DNA of 64,000 nucleotides, taken from positions 43,575,722 to 43,639,721 of the forward strand of contig OZ038385.1 in NCBI GenBank assembly GCA_964036045.1. The letters are read 5' to 3'. The translations under genes were made by a program, and so were the position numbers. Below the pieces are notes generated by a model that was given only the letters and a program-made list of their open reading frames with translations, searched no databases and was not told the DNA's origin. Shown in pieces: positions 54,801 through 64,000 of this stretch. Numbering within the stretch: the first letter of the stretch is position 1; the number at the start of each line of letters is the position of its first letter. The stretch comes from Eutreptiella sp. 'Long Island Sound 2002'. Its lineage: Eukaryota > Euglenozoa > Euglenophyceae > Eutreptiales > Eutreptiaceae.

Positions 54801-56196
54801 CTTGGAGAAGCTGGACGATTGGGGGCTGACCGTCACTGAAGACCTACCTCCCGCGGATGCGGAGAGATATGTCTTCAAACGGTTCAGGTACCGCCTGCCG
54901 GAAGTGCTCGGCGAGCTATACTTCGTGGCGACCAAGGAGGGGAAAATCAAGACCCTCAAGGACGCCAAGAAGTGGCTCAACGAGCAGGAGCGGGTGGACG
55001 CTCCGCAGGTGGCTGCCAAGCGCTGGAAGTCCATCAAGCTTGAGCATGATGGACGGGAGATCCGCCTACGGGACTGGCGTGACTTCCGAGGGAAATACAC
55101 CCTCTTCCGCCGCAATGTGGAGGATTGGAACGAGGGTGACGAGCAGGCTCGCCTGCTCTCCATGCTGCCGGAAGCATGGATCAAGAGGGTCACCAAGGAG
55201 GAATCCAAGAGGGCCAAGTCCAACCACACGGTCAAGATGATGCTCCCCAAGGAGTATCATACGAACGTGGTGTCTTGGGCGAAGAAGAACGTGGCCCGGG
55301 ATGTCAAACGGCACTCCCTGCGGAACGCTCTTCTCATCACCGTCTCGGGCGATCGCGAGAAGACCGCGATGTGGCGCCTTGACGACTGTGAGTTGAGCGG
55401 CCAGACCATCCGTCTGCAGCCCATCCCGGCGCGGATGAGCTGCGACGAGATCCTGGAGTGGGTTGGCGAGGAGGTACTCAAGGAGTACCGAAACCTCCAC
55501 CACACCCGCGGGTTGAGGCCCGGCGACCGCGACGTCAACTACGTTGGCGAGGGACCTGGCGGGGAAGACGCCATGGACCCAGCGGGAGCCGGCGGCGATG
55601 AGACTCTCATCGACGATGACGACGACGATGAGCCCGCCGAGGTGGCCGTCTGTGCCTTCGTGGCCAGGAACCTGAGCGCGGGGAGCAAGCCGGGAAACTG
55701 GAAGCCCCTGCAGCAGGGTTGGAGGAAGCAGGAGAAGAGGGATCCTCGCCGCATTGGCGACCCTCCGCTGTCCTTTGGGGAGTTCATACGAGCTCACCCG
55801 CAGGGCTGTTTCGTGTGTTATGGGAGGAAGAAAGGCTTCAACCATGACCACCGAACATGCCCCGTCCACAAGGCCGACACGGAGGCTTACAAGAAGGCGC
55901 ACGGGTCGAAGAAACGTGCGCCCGCGGGTATCCGGGAAGCCAAGATGGAGGTGGACAAGGACGAGCTGGCCAAGCTGATGTTGTCGGTGGGAACCGAGTT
56001 GGCCAAGGAGATCCAGGAGATCAAGCGGAACTGGGTCCCCAGGTCGGACAACAAGAACAAGGAGAACAACCAGAATGACCAGAACAAGGACAAGGACAAG
56101 AAGGGTAAAGGAGGAGGTAAAGGGGGAAGAAAGAAGGGCATCAACGACGTTGAGGCCGAGGAGAACACCCCCTCTTCCACAACCGACGCCCCCTAG
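51862..56196 (+). CDS. gag: Gag of LTR-C, unusually large
   Basis: About 1444 residues from the first ATG in frame (MVNWQEAGRTW); the frame is open a further 14 codons upstream. Order: globular N-terminal region; Ala/Glu/Lys-rich coiled coil (about nt 52690-53210); Pro/Gly-rich linker (53650-53860); acidic region; capsid-like helical region (KPPMYDGNPLNLDRFLEKL onward, 54750-55540); zinc-binding CFVC ... HDHRTC (55807-55860); Lys-rich tail (KGKGGGKGGRKK). At more than 1400 residues it is several times the usual Ty3 Gag; the N-terminal half is extra. The TAG at 56194-56196 is followed by CGG and an open frame into Pol. Confidence 0.88.
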   Translation: MVNWQEAGRTWPRPHPHAARLLRGLVWDQHYRHSNPQCEGGMPRSFELRTDIAPDRLQAVEDWLRAEGYEYRHQQRRWRAWTRPDRPGEGLRPDGIEEDEDPNAYPSGASINVSLWDLIERKFPEPGSERRLQGSSSASPGTEKRSAGDRKRDRKWREYQESLAAEAAQGAKGGTPAPSPPRANGGHHPGSTTLGDYIQVAKQTQGKSRPLLLRARQAPAGPSSDVESAHRGRMPADQASSSSSVAPERDVARACERACGVPCNRRVARQRARQYSAAVEGATGIAQEEAAQWAHGMAIHAQTVAAIAAGLTAVAAHGAATAQVNGELAAADAEARLTQEAIACKEAEVKALEEALAQGRAKKEAEERAHAEATAKAQEDAAKKEAIEAARRKVAEEKAKTEAELAALEAQKAQLLQAREAEAARAREEAEARAAAATAAAMEEAEAKLRHETPPGGSRSETLRRLFEGDASSGMKLDEADTGSSGSGGTTARRRRKGKGKTPERPRRPAGGHPHDSDPFFTASDGDERGRRHRQVVAWTGAGGGDVPMEPEGEDEDPPPPYRSSESSVTETPRWGDMDEDDDMEFGITRKRPSSDPPRRPGGDPPGPPGGGPSGPPGGRPPSGPPGGGPPGGGGPPGPGGPVGGHPGGPPGDPDDPPGNGDPDTTWRWIVYLRRRVFALECEVDTGKVEMARISGVAARAQKDLDIARAETKSLTNVVSGLQERLDALEARGRVGSDHPPLESGSSDDGWGPGPGPGRPHAPGGAPRSRPSASAPSLSAPSHHSAGRRNERVPPGSGSEEWRDEWLSADYHNRRAPPRTPVRPRRPAPAPAPIPRAGGRYGGLRDEVPRGDVEWDVGEGEDLDLDLDLEEFDISPPRGVRREAAERSRRRRDEDAYMDAVRREHFGSAYVEEPRRSHRDSMEEMDVAAVGVRGRGRWEPRSTSRPAFMVSKAPDAAVWEDLKDIKPPMYDGNPLNLDRFLEKLDDWGLTVTEDLPPADAERYVFKRFRYRLPEVLGELYFVATKEGKIKTLKDAKKWLNEQERVDAPQVAAKRWKSIKLEHDGREIRLRDWRDFRGKYTLFRRNVEDWNEGDEQARLLSMLPEAWIKRVTKEESKRAKSNHTVKMMLPKEYHTNVVSWAKKNVARDVKRHSLRNALLITVSGDREKTAMWRLDDCELSGQTIRLQPIPARMSCDEILEWVGEEVLKEYRNLHHTRGLRPGDRDVNYVGEGPGGEDAMDPAGAGGDETLIDDDDDDEPAEVAVCAFVARNLSAGSKPGNWKPLQQGWRKQEKRDPRRIGDPPLSFGEFIRAHPQGCFVCYGRKKGFNHDHRTCPVHKADTEAYKKAHGSKKRAPAGIREAKMEVDKDELAKLMLSVGTELAKEIQEIKRNWVPRSDNKNKENNQNDQNKDKDKKGKGGGKGGRKKGINDVEAEENTPSSTTDAP

Positions 56197-58312
56197 CGGA
56201 GCCCCTGCAGCCAAGGGCCCCAGCTAGGGCGGTCGCAGGATGGTGACGTGGGAAGCGCCGATCCATCCCAGTCGGGAGTCGATAAGCACAAGGGGACTGC
56301 CGCGGGCGGAAGGCCCGGTCTGGCGCCCAGTCGCGGAGGCGGGGTGAGGGCAAGTGAAGGCACGAACCCTTGCACCCGTCCGTCCTTCGCGACCAAGAAC
56401 GTGTTTGATGTACTACAGGATCTATCTGAGAGTATCGGAGGATCACCCGGACCGCAGCTGGATGCTGCAGATGGGCAGCCTGAGCCCATTGTCCACGACC
56501 TGCACCAGTCGCTTGTGGAGCTTCTGGAACGGCCGGAGATCCTGAGTTTGCACGCCGTGCGCCGTGTCGGTCGCGAGCGGCAGTTGCATCTTAAGGTCCG
56601 TGCCTTATGCGGGGAAGTGGAAAAGGTTTTCGACGTGTTGGTCGACACGGGAGCTCAAGTCAGCTTGGTCAAGGCTGGCCTGCTTCCGCCAGAGTGTCTT
56701 ACCGACAGTCGGAAACCTGTCAGGCTGAAGGTGGCGAACGGCCAGTACATGGTGGGAGGCACGAAGGAAGCGGCCATTGGGCTGCAGTTCGTGAACCATC
56801 GTGAGTTGAGCCGCCCAGACCTCGGCAAGGAAATCCTCCTGCACGGTAGCTTCTACGAGGCCGAGATGGACTGGGACATGATCGTCGGGTACGACTTCAT
56901 GATGGAGACGGACTCCGGCGTCCTCCCGGCCCAGGCCTCCATGACCCTGTACCAGGACGACCAGCTCTCGTGGCTTTCGTCACCTGAGCACCATGTGGAA
57001 TGCCAATGGATCCACCCCGAACGCAATCAGCTCGAAGTGGCCGCGCTGGACACTGAGCCTACTGGGCCAGCGAACCAGGAGTACGGCGTAAGGCCGGAAG
57101 TGGCGTACCGAGTGGTCGCGGACCTGGGAGCGTCGGATCTGGCCCTGGATGCGTTCTCTTCAGGAACCTCCGCCCATCTGCGGGTATGTGAGAAGTACTG
57201 GAGCGCCCAGGACTCCGCGTGGAAGAAGCACTGGGGTCCGCATCAGGGATTGATGTGGATCCATTGCCCCCGTTGGGACATTCCAAGAGCGATAGCGAAG
57301 ATTCGCAAGGACCGCTCCAAGGCAGTGCTGGTTGTTCCTATGGGATGCACCGAGGAGGAAAGTACCCGACATTGGGTAGCCTCATTGACCAACATGACCT
57401 TGAACAAGGTCGTCCTCCCGGCTGGAGAGAGTGTCTATCAGGACGCTAAGGGACAGCCCATGCCACCCCAGAGATGGCCAACAGAATTCCACTATGTGGA
57501 TGGGGGCCTTGATCAGGCCGACACCACGGACTTCGTGTGTGTCAACCGTATCATAGCAGAACCTTGGAGGCAATGCTTTGCGGTTCCCCCTGTTAACATC
57601 GAAGAATCGGACTCCGAAGACCCCCTCACTGAAGAGGAGTGGGATCTGGTTCAGGGGTATATGGATCAGCCCTTTCACGACTGGGGAAACCAGCGTGAGG
57701 GCAAAGGCCAGGACAAAGCCTGGTGGGAAGTGGACTCAATCGTCTCCGGTTCCTATGACGGGAATACCTTCGTGCAGAGGGTGCTGGATCACATGTCCAG
57801 CCAAGACGAGCCGCCTGGCGGTAACCCACCCACCTACGGCGATCTGTTCCGAGGCAAGACCAGAGATGGCCCTTTGGGCCACCTGGGAAGACCACCTGAG
57901 CCGAAAGCGAGCGGGGTCGCTACCCCTCAAGTAAGCTCCGTGGTTCAAGTGCCCGGAAAAGCCAAGGCGGAGTCCGATGACTGCCCCAAGATCCAGGCGT
58001 TGAGGGCCAGGCTGAAGCAGAAGTATGGCGAGACCTTCTTCAGCGGCAAACCTGTGTTCCCCCCACCGGTGCGTGGACCGTATGGCGAGGCCAAGATACG
58101 ACTGAAGCAGGACCCCCGTGTGTATCGTCACCGGGAGTTTGCCCTGAGGGGCGAGAGGAAAGAGGCCATGGAGAAGATCCTCCGTGACTTCATCCAGAGA
58201 GGCTGGCTCGAGCCGTGCCACTCCGAATGGGCCTCTCCTTGCTTCGTCGTCCCCAAGAAGGTTGCCGGTGAGTGGCGGCTCGTGGTCGACTACCGCAGCC
58301 TGACGCCCAAAC
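56197..58312 (+). CDS. pol: Pol of LTR-C, first part: protease, Dam-like domain, start of RT
   Basis: Same frame as gag. Protease VDTGAQVSLVKAG at about 56641. A Dam-like region (ALDAFSSGTSAHLRVCEKYW ... WIHCPRWDIPRAI ... VLVVPMG) spans about 57115-57420; its catalytic-type tetrapeptide is HCPR rather than NPPF. RT begins with GWLEPCHSEWASPCFVVPKK and DYRSLTPK. The frame is lost at about 58310, where TQHDSYTLPLIEDML continues in the next frame. Confidence 0.85.
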
Positions 58313-61217
58313 GCAGCACGACAGCTATACGCTGCCCCTCATTGAGGACATGCTGCAAAAGCAACACCGGCGGAGGATCTTCACGGTGATTGACCTGAAA
58401 CATGGTTATCATCAGATGCCTCTCGCCGAGGAGTCCCGTGCCTGCACAGCCATGAGCACCCCACTTGGACCTCTCCAGTGGAAGGTGATGCCCATGGGCG
58501 TTACCAACGGCAATGCAGCTTTTCAGCGGATGCTGGAGAACCTGCTTGAGCCGGTGCGCGACTGTGCGGACCCCTTCGTGGACGACGTGATCATCGCGTC
58601 CGGGGACCCCAGCATGAGCTACGAGGAGCTCCTGGAGGCACACGAGAGGGACGTCACTCGAGTGCTCGACCTTCTGGCTCGGCACAAACTCACGGGCAGC
58701 AGTGACAAGGCCACCATTGCGGTAAGCGAGGTGGTCTTTGCTGGCCACGTAGTCGGGAACGGGCAGCGAAAGCCCATACCTGGCAAGGTGGCCGCGATTG
58801 AGCACTGGGAAAAGCCCAAGACGGTCTCTGAGCTACGGGCGTATCTGGGATTCTGCAACTACTACTCGGGGTATATCAAGATGTATGCCGAGTATGCAGC
58901 CCCCATGACGACCATGCTCAAGGGCAACCGAGAGGAGACCAAGAAGGGGTCCAAGAAGGCTTTGGTCTGGACTGAAGAGTCTGACCGTGCCTTTGAGGGG
59001 ATGAAGCAGGCGCTGCTATCCGCAGTGGGTCTGCACCTCGTGGATCCCGACCAAGGGTTCGTCCTGCGCACCGACGCTTCCGACTACGCCATTGGCGCTG
59101 TGTTGGAGCAAGTGCTTGACGATGGGAGGCACGTGCCCGTGGCCTTCTGGAGCCGAGTCCTGGCGGAAGGCCAGAGACGGACGTGGACGCCCCGTGAAAA
59201 GGAGGCGTATGCCATTGTCATGGCTCTCAGGAAATGGGCTGGGTACATAGCCCTCCATCCCGTCACCGTCTGCACCGACCATCAGAGTCTGCAGTCGTGG
59301 CACAAGGAGCACGTGGACACCCCCTCGGGTCCCGCCTCCCGACGGGCAAGATGGCACGAGACCTTGGCCAAGTTCGACCTTACGGTTGTTTATATTCCTG
59401 GAAAGGATAACACCGTGGCGGACTGTCTCAGTAGGTGGGCCTATCCCGCCAGCAAGGGCATGCAGGATATCTCTGCCCATGGCGATGAGGCTGAGACCGC
59501 TGAAGCCAAGAGGATCATTGAAATGGAGCGCCTGATGGAGGAGGAGGGTGCCAAATGCTTCGTCGTCATGGCCGCAGATGCCCCCCTCGCTTCGAGGGTG
59601 AGCAGAACGGTCAGTGTACTCGCCCCTGTGGGTGCCGCGGGCGGAAGGCCCGGTCCGGCACCCCTTGTGGGAACTGAGTCCGACAAGCACCTCTTCCCGG
59701 AGTCTTGCCTCCAGGACGACTGGACCGACGATTACGCCAAGTCTGAGGACTTTGCGGCCGAGTATAGGGCTGTGACCGACCCTGACGACGGGCAGAAGTG
59801 GCCAAAGGGGCTGACCGAGGAAGATGGCAAGCTCTACCGGAATGGTAAGCTGCTAGTCCCGGAGTCCCGGGTGCTCGAGCTGTGTGAAGCTTGGCACCAC
59901 CACATGCTGCACCCAGGGGTCAAGAAGCAAGCTCTTGACATGCAGCGTCGGTTCGAGATCGACCATATCGTTCTCTACACCGCCATCAAGAAGGTCAGGA
60001 AGGGTTGTTCGGTCTGTCAGGCCTGCAATCCCGATAACCGGAACGTCAAGGGGGAACCCCAATGGACCCCGGTTCCTGACCAGCCCATGGAGAGCGTGGC
60101 CATGGACGTCTTCTCCATGCCCGAAGTGCACATTGGCAAGGAGACCTTTGACTGTGTGGTTCTCTGTGTGGACCGCCACAGCGGCTACGTTGTAGCCGTT
60201 CCGGCACGCAAAAAGGGGTTGCTTGCCAAGGAAGTGGCAGTCATGATGATTCGTCATTGGCTGACCGTCTTTGACATCCCCCGCACCATTTGCAGTGACC
60301 GAGGGCCCCAGTTTACTGGTGGCTGGTTCAAGGCTATGTGTTCCCTCATGGGGATACGTCATGCCAAGAGCGTCGCCTATCTCAGCCGGTCTAACGGCCG
60401 TGCTGAAGTGGCTGGACGGCAGCTGTTCGAGAAGCTGCGCAAGATCCACATCACCAATCCACGGCGGAACTGGTTCGAGGAGATGTGGCCTGCTCTGAAG
60501 GCCCATCATGACACCCCCACTCCGGGCGGTTTGTCCCCTCACCAGATTCTGTTTGGTAGGGACCCCCTGGGTAGGGGACTTCCCTTGTCTGGTGATGGCA
60601 TGGCTATGGATGCCAAGGAATTCTTCGCGCGGCAAGAGCAAACGGCGCAGGACATCCGCCAGCAGCTTGAGAAGGAGCATGCTGAGCGTCAGAAGTCCGC
60701 CCCGAGCGGGACAGCTCAGAAGTTCAGGGTGGGAGACCCGGTGTGGGTGATCAGACCCCGCCCCATGGGCACCCACCGCACCAAGACCTGGTTCACACCC
60801 GGCGAGGTGGTCCGCAGGATTGGTGAGGACACCTACCGCATCAAGGTGGGTCACGGACAGTTCCGGGAGCGCCACGAGAGTCAACTCCGTGTGCGGGAAC
60901 CCGACCTCCGTGGCCGTCATGTGTCCCTGGACTACGCCAAACATGAGGCCGATTCGGACGACGACTATGCTGAGCAGGACGACTATACTGTCGAGAAGAT
61001 CCTGGCTCAGCGTCCGAAGGCCTCGGCACCCGGAGGTCTGGAGTTCAAGGTTCGTTGGCGAGGCTATGGGCCGTCCCACGACACCTGGAAACCCGTCTCC
61101 TCGTTCGTGCCGCGGGTCAATACTCCCTTCATGGAGTACATCCGCAAGCACAAGACCAAGATCCACGTTTCGGACTTGGCAGCACTCACCCGGGCGATTG
61201 CAGCCAGGGGTGCCTGA
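58305..61217 (+). CDS. pol: Pol of LTR-C, second part: RT, RNase H, integrase, chromodomain
   Basis: Continues RT in a shifted frame. RT box FVDD (~58576); RNase H (LRTDASDYAIGAVLEQ ~59068); integrase HHCC (HHHMLHPG ... CSVCQAC, 59896-60030); D/D-35-E core (MDVFSM ~60100, CSDRGPQF ~60291, NGRAEV ~60395); chromodomain (YTVEKILAQR ... FKVRWRGYGPSHDTWKP, 60984-61110) and a basic end. All motifs are canonical and closer to standard chromoviruses than those of LTR-A/B. With the upstream part it forms one Pol of ~1660 residues apart from the single shift, which may be a real mutation or an assembly error. Confidence 0.92.
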   Translation, partial: AQTQHDSYTLPLIEDMLQKQHRRRIFTVIDLKHGYHQMPLAEESRACTAMSTPLGPLQWKVMPMGVTNGNAAFQRMLENLLEPVRDCADPFVDDVIIASGDPSMSYEELLEAHERDVTRVLDLLARHKLTGSSDKATIAVSEVVFAGHVVGNGQRKPIPGKVAAIEHWEKPKTVSELRAYLGFCNYYSGYIKMYAEYAAPMTTMLKGNREETKKGSKKALVWTEESDRAFEGMKQALLSAVGLHLVDPDQGFVLRTDASDYAIGAVLEQVLDDGRHVPVAFWSRVLAEGQRRTWTPREKEAYAIVMALRKWAGYIALHPVTVCTDHQSLQSWHKEHVDTPSGPASRRARWHETLAKFDLTVVYIPGKDNTVADCLSRWAYPASKGMQDISAHGDEAETAEAKRIIEMERLMEEEGAKCFVVMAADAPLASRVSRTVSVLAPVGAAGGRPGPAPLVGTESDKHLFPESCLQDDWTDDYAKSEDFAAEYRAVTDPDDGQKWPKGLTEEDGKLYRNGKLLVPESRVLELCEAWHHHMLHPGVKKQALDMQRRFEIDHIVLYTAIKKVRKGCSVCQACNPDNRNVKGEPQWTPVPDQPMESVAMDVFSMPEVHIGKETFDCVVLCVDRHSGYVVAVPARKKGLLAKEVAVMMIRHWLTVFDIPRTICSDRGPQFTGGWFKAMCSLMGIRHAKSVAYLSRSNGRAEVAGRQLFEKLRKIHITNPRRNWFEEMWPALKAHHDTPTPGGLSPHQILFGRDPLGRGLPLSGDGMAMDAKEFFARQEQTAQDIRQQLEKEHAERQKSAPSGTAQKFRVGDPVWVIRPRPMGTHRTKTWFTPGEVVRRIGEDTYRIKVGHGQFRERHESQLRVREPDLRGRHVSLDYAKHEADSDDDYAEQDDYTVEKILAQRPKASAPGGLEFKVRWRGYGPSHDTWKPVSSFVPRVNTPFMEYIRKHKTKIHVSDLAALTRAIAARGA

Positions 61218-62694
61218 TCAGCGCCCTGAGCTCTCCCCTGATGCGTTTTGAGCGCTTGTGAGGCCGACGAATCGTCCCTTGCTTGCTTGCTCTCTTCCAT
61301 CTTTCGGTGACAGAGTGGCCATATACCCCCCCCTGCTGAATCCAGAGGAGGATGGCCCCTCTCTTCTTCTACTCGTCACTCCCCCCCCTGCTGAATCCTT
61401 GGGAAACCAGGTAGGGCGACTGACCTTCATCATTCTGAGCTCTTGGGGCCTTGAAGCCCATACGACGTTGCGCAACGGATGCCGCTGTCATCGGCATTGC
61501 AATTTTTGAGTGTGTGGTCTGGTCCCATGGCATTTGCGGGATCCAGACCAGTCGACGTGTGTCTCGAGACTATATATGCCTGAACTCAGGCGTTATCCTG
61601 TCCATCCTCCTGCATTTGCCTTATCCTGACCGTGGCGTGGTTTGGCACTCTGTTCTGAGTGTGTTTACACGCCTATTTACCCAAATTGTTGCTTGTTTTT
61701 CTGCCCTCCAGGATATGTGCATCTGTATGTTAAGTGTCATCAGCCCATCGCTGAGGGATGGACTGTTTTTCACCACGAATCGGGATACAGAGGCGCCTTG
61801 AGTCGCCGTGTACATATCCTTACAGCCTGGTCCAGCCTGGACCAGTACTTGATTACAGATTCTACTGTTTGAGTGCCCGTGATACCGTATTGCCCTATTC
61901 GCTGTGATGTGTGGAGATCCTGATGGCGCCAGGCGGGAAGCCCAGTTGCCTGACTACACTCCCAGCGGTCCGCCACTGTCAGTCCCAGTGTGAGCCTACC
62001 GATTTGCAGACGCACTTGCACTCGGATGGCGGCCTCCGGTGCTCCTGACCTCGGTCAGTCTGCCTGGGAAACTGGTGGTTTGAGGAGTCGACGCCTCCGC
62101 CCACACTGCATGAGGACTCCCTCATGTATGGCCTTCGTGGCAGTAGGGCGAGGGAAAAGACGGCCTTGATGCCCGATCCCTTCAGGAGGAGTTCCCTTAC
62201 GATTTGGGGTTCGTAAGGAGTTCGACTTTGGCACTCTGGACTCGCGTCGTATGGATATGGACATGGTGCGCCCGAGGAAGGACCCGTGGGGACTCTCCCC
62301 AGTCGGCGGGCCTTGGGAAGCTTGGGGTAGCCTGATGGATCTTTGTGGTCGCTCTCGACTTGTGGGGCCACCTCGGCCGTCGTGTGACGCCTATGTTGGC
62401 CGTGTATGCCACTGCCACTGTGGTGGTGACCGTAGCAGCCGGCACCCGGTGCGCCTGGTATGGGTTAACGGGTCCCTTGGATGCCGAACAATCGCCGCCA
62501 GGACCCGGGACTTGATACTTGATACTATACATGTGCTACGAGCTGTTACAGCAGCATACCTATCCCACTGTGGGATACCTATCTTACTGTGACTTACTGA
62601 AGTGAGGATGTGACACCCCCCCCCCTTTCAGGGAGTGGTCCTGGGTACCCGCTGCCATGCGTGGGTGTTATCGAGCCCCCCCAGGGTTTGCTCT
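61218..62694 (+). other. 3' noncoding region of LTR-C
   Basis: No gene supported. Short features: ccccctgctgaatcc twice (about 61330 and 61386); a perfect 7-bp hairpin TATCCCA CTG TGGGATA (62561-62577); a C10 run near 62616. It does not resemble the conserved 3' region of LTR-A/B. Confidence 0.6.
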
Positions 62695-62705
62695 AAGGAG
62701 GGGGG
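62695..62705 (+). promoter_or_regulatory. Polypurine tract of LTR-C
   Basis: aaggagggggg lies directly before the TG start of the 3' LTR. Confidence 0.8.
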
Positions 62706-64000
62706 TGAAGCGGTACCCAGAACCCCATGGCCAGGTTACGGCATACAACCGGTCTCCGGTCCACTAACCCCATGCACGGCGTGTTCCGTGCCGTGAAGCC
62801 CCGCATCGGCAACCGATGCACCGCCAGCGGAGATTTGTGTATCAGAATATCAGGAATCAACAGGGTTTTATTTTCATATTGTTTCCGTCAATTTTTACGC
62901 TTCCGTTCCGATACTCACTATTTTGACTGCTGGCGGTTGGTTGGCGACTTTACCGTAACCGCCAGTTTAACTGTTTATAATGGAAATTTTAACGCTATCC
63001 GTCACGAAGGCTCCAAAGTCGCCAGGAACTGCATGGATGCTTCCGCAATTTTCATAATTAATACTCGCAACCTTAATCTGAATTTTTCAGGATGTCGAAA
63101 TCGGATTTTCGACTTCGACATCCCCGCACTTGATTTGACCTCTTTCGAGTGGACCTACGTGCTTCCGTATGCACGAATCAACTTCCCTTTTATCCTGCCC
63201 TCCATTTGTCTTAAAGATATGGGCAAAACAAAGTTGATTCGTGAGGCCACTTGTGAAGGTCATATCTCGTGTTGCTTGCGAGGAATTACGATAAGGAAAC
63301 GTGGGATGTATTTACAATACTCCCGACGTAATTTAGGAAGCTTCATATGCCTTGCGTTTCTACACATGCGCGCTAGTGTAATGGATCATGGTCAAGAGGG
63401 TAGAGTTTGCGTTATAACTCTTTGGCCATGATATTGCGTGCGTTAAGATAACTTTCGAGTGTAGCGCGCAAGTGTTGGTGTTGCATAGGAACTCTCCTTG
63501 AGTTCCTATGAGCGATTGACACAAAGTTATGCCCTTGGAGGGGCATGACATATCGTGGTGGGAGCTGCCTTTTTGGGCAATATTTGGTATGTGCCATGTG
63601 TGGTGTTGCGTGCCCATTTGGCGGGCCCATTGCTCCAAGACAAGCCCGCCAATGGACCTCATATTGTGCAAGCCCCTTCTCCATACTCCCTACGGTCAAT
63701 TGCATGCCTAACCTTCGTGAAGGGAAGCTTGTGTGGTGATCCCGAAGCGATGCGTTGGGAGCAAGGTGTGTGTTTTACAATTTTCCATATTTTCATGTGC
63801 CCACTTGGGAAGTAGCGCTTGTAACCTTTCAAGGCGCCCCAAGTGGAGCACATATGTGGGATCGAAGGTCAATGGTGTCAAGTCATTGTGTTTAGAAGGA
63901 TTAAGTGATTGCACGATCCAAGCCGGAGATATTATAATATAATTGTAGACCTTTCAAGGCACTTTTGTGTGTCATTGTGCCAATTTTGCCATTTTTGGCT
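62706..64000 (+). repeat. 3' LTR of LTR-C, truncated by the window end
   Basis: Matches 48480-49774 with about six visible substitutions; the remainder lies outside the window. Confidence 0.92.

Larger units (their letters stand above)
48480..64000 (+). mobile_element. LTR-C: >15.5-kb chromodomain Ty3-type retrotransposon, 3' LTR truncated by the window
   Basis: The direct repeat 48480-49774 / 62706-64000 (offset 14,226; about six differences, ~0.5%) marks LTRs starting TGAAGCGGTACCC. A polypurine tract (aaggagggggg) precedes the 3' copy. gag and pol are on the plus strand in one frame with one TAG between them and one frameshift in RT. It inserted into LTR-D. Left flank is gtag; the right TSD is not visible. 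Confidence 0.92.

Noticed and set aside
1-64000. CRISPR arrays, bacterial operons, rRNA
   Set aside because: The tandem repeats lack unique spacers of regular length, and the coding content is entirely eukaryotic transposable elements.

Overview
The window is repeat-dense nuclear DNA of a eukaryote with a large genome. It consists almost entirely of transposable elements inserted into one another, and I find no convincing host gene, rRNA or bona fide tRNA gene. Chromodomain Ty3-type LTR elements primed by initiator tRNA-Met, GC-rich LINE-like fragments, and a DNA transposon that appears to carry 2-oxoglutarate (2OG) dioxygenase genes together suggest an alga or another protist (streptophyte or green alga, or dinoflagellate-type). 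The sequence alone does not fix the species.

Layout. 1-2370: GC-rich repeats (78-bp tandem array, ~310-bp duplication). 2371-5639 and 16845-19493 (minus): a Pro/Arg/His-rich LINE-like region split by element LTR-A (5645-16839, TSD ggtgg). 19494-19632 and 26729-28580 (minus): remnant G1, an LTR plus gag fragment, split by a 7.1-kb TIR transposon T (19635-26726). 28581-31186: unique flank, AT patch, 65-bp tandem array and a second LINE-like tail. 31187-32272 and 43670-44460 (minus): remnant G2, a duplicate of G1, whose LTR is split by intact element LTR-B (32273-43669, TSD tttta). 44664-48479 (minus): element LTR-D, inserted into the G2 flank and cut by LTR-C. 48480 to beyond 64000: element LTR-C, whose 3' LTR runs off the window.

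How the parts work. LTR-A, -B and -C each encode Gag (capsid region and zinc knuckle) and Pol (protease, Dam-methylase-like domain, reverse transcriptase, RNase H, integrase, chromodomain). In LTR-B and LTR-C, gag and pol share one frame and are separated by a single stop codon followed by CGG, which suggests stop-codon readthrough. LTR-A is decayed, LTR-B looks intact, and LTR-C has one frameshift in the reverse transcriptase. LTR pairs differ by about 1.0% (A), 0.4% (B) and 0.5% (C, visible part), so all three insertions are young.

The most unusual item is transposon T. It has 36-bp TIRs, a candidate D/D/E transposase, two genes with 2OG-Fe(II) dioxygenase features (one TET/JBP-like), and four arrays of CpG-rich GTTATCGCG/CGCGATAAC repeats, three of them next to the start of a gene. 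A plausible reading is a transposon that edits methylation on its own control arrays. This is inference and needs profile searches.
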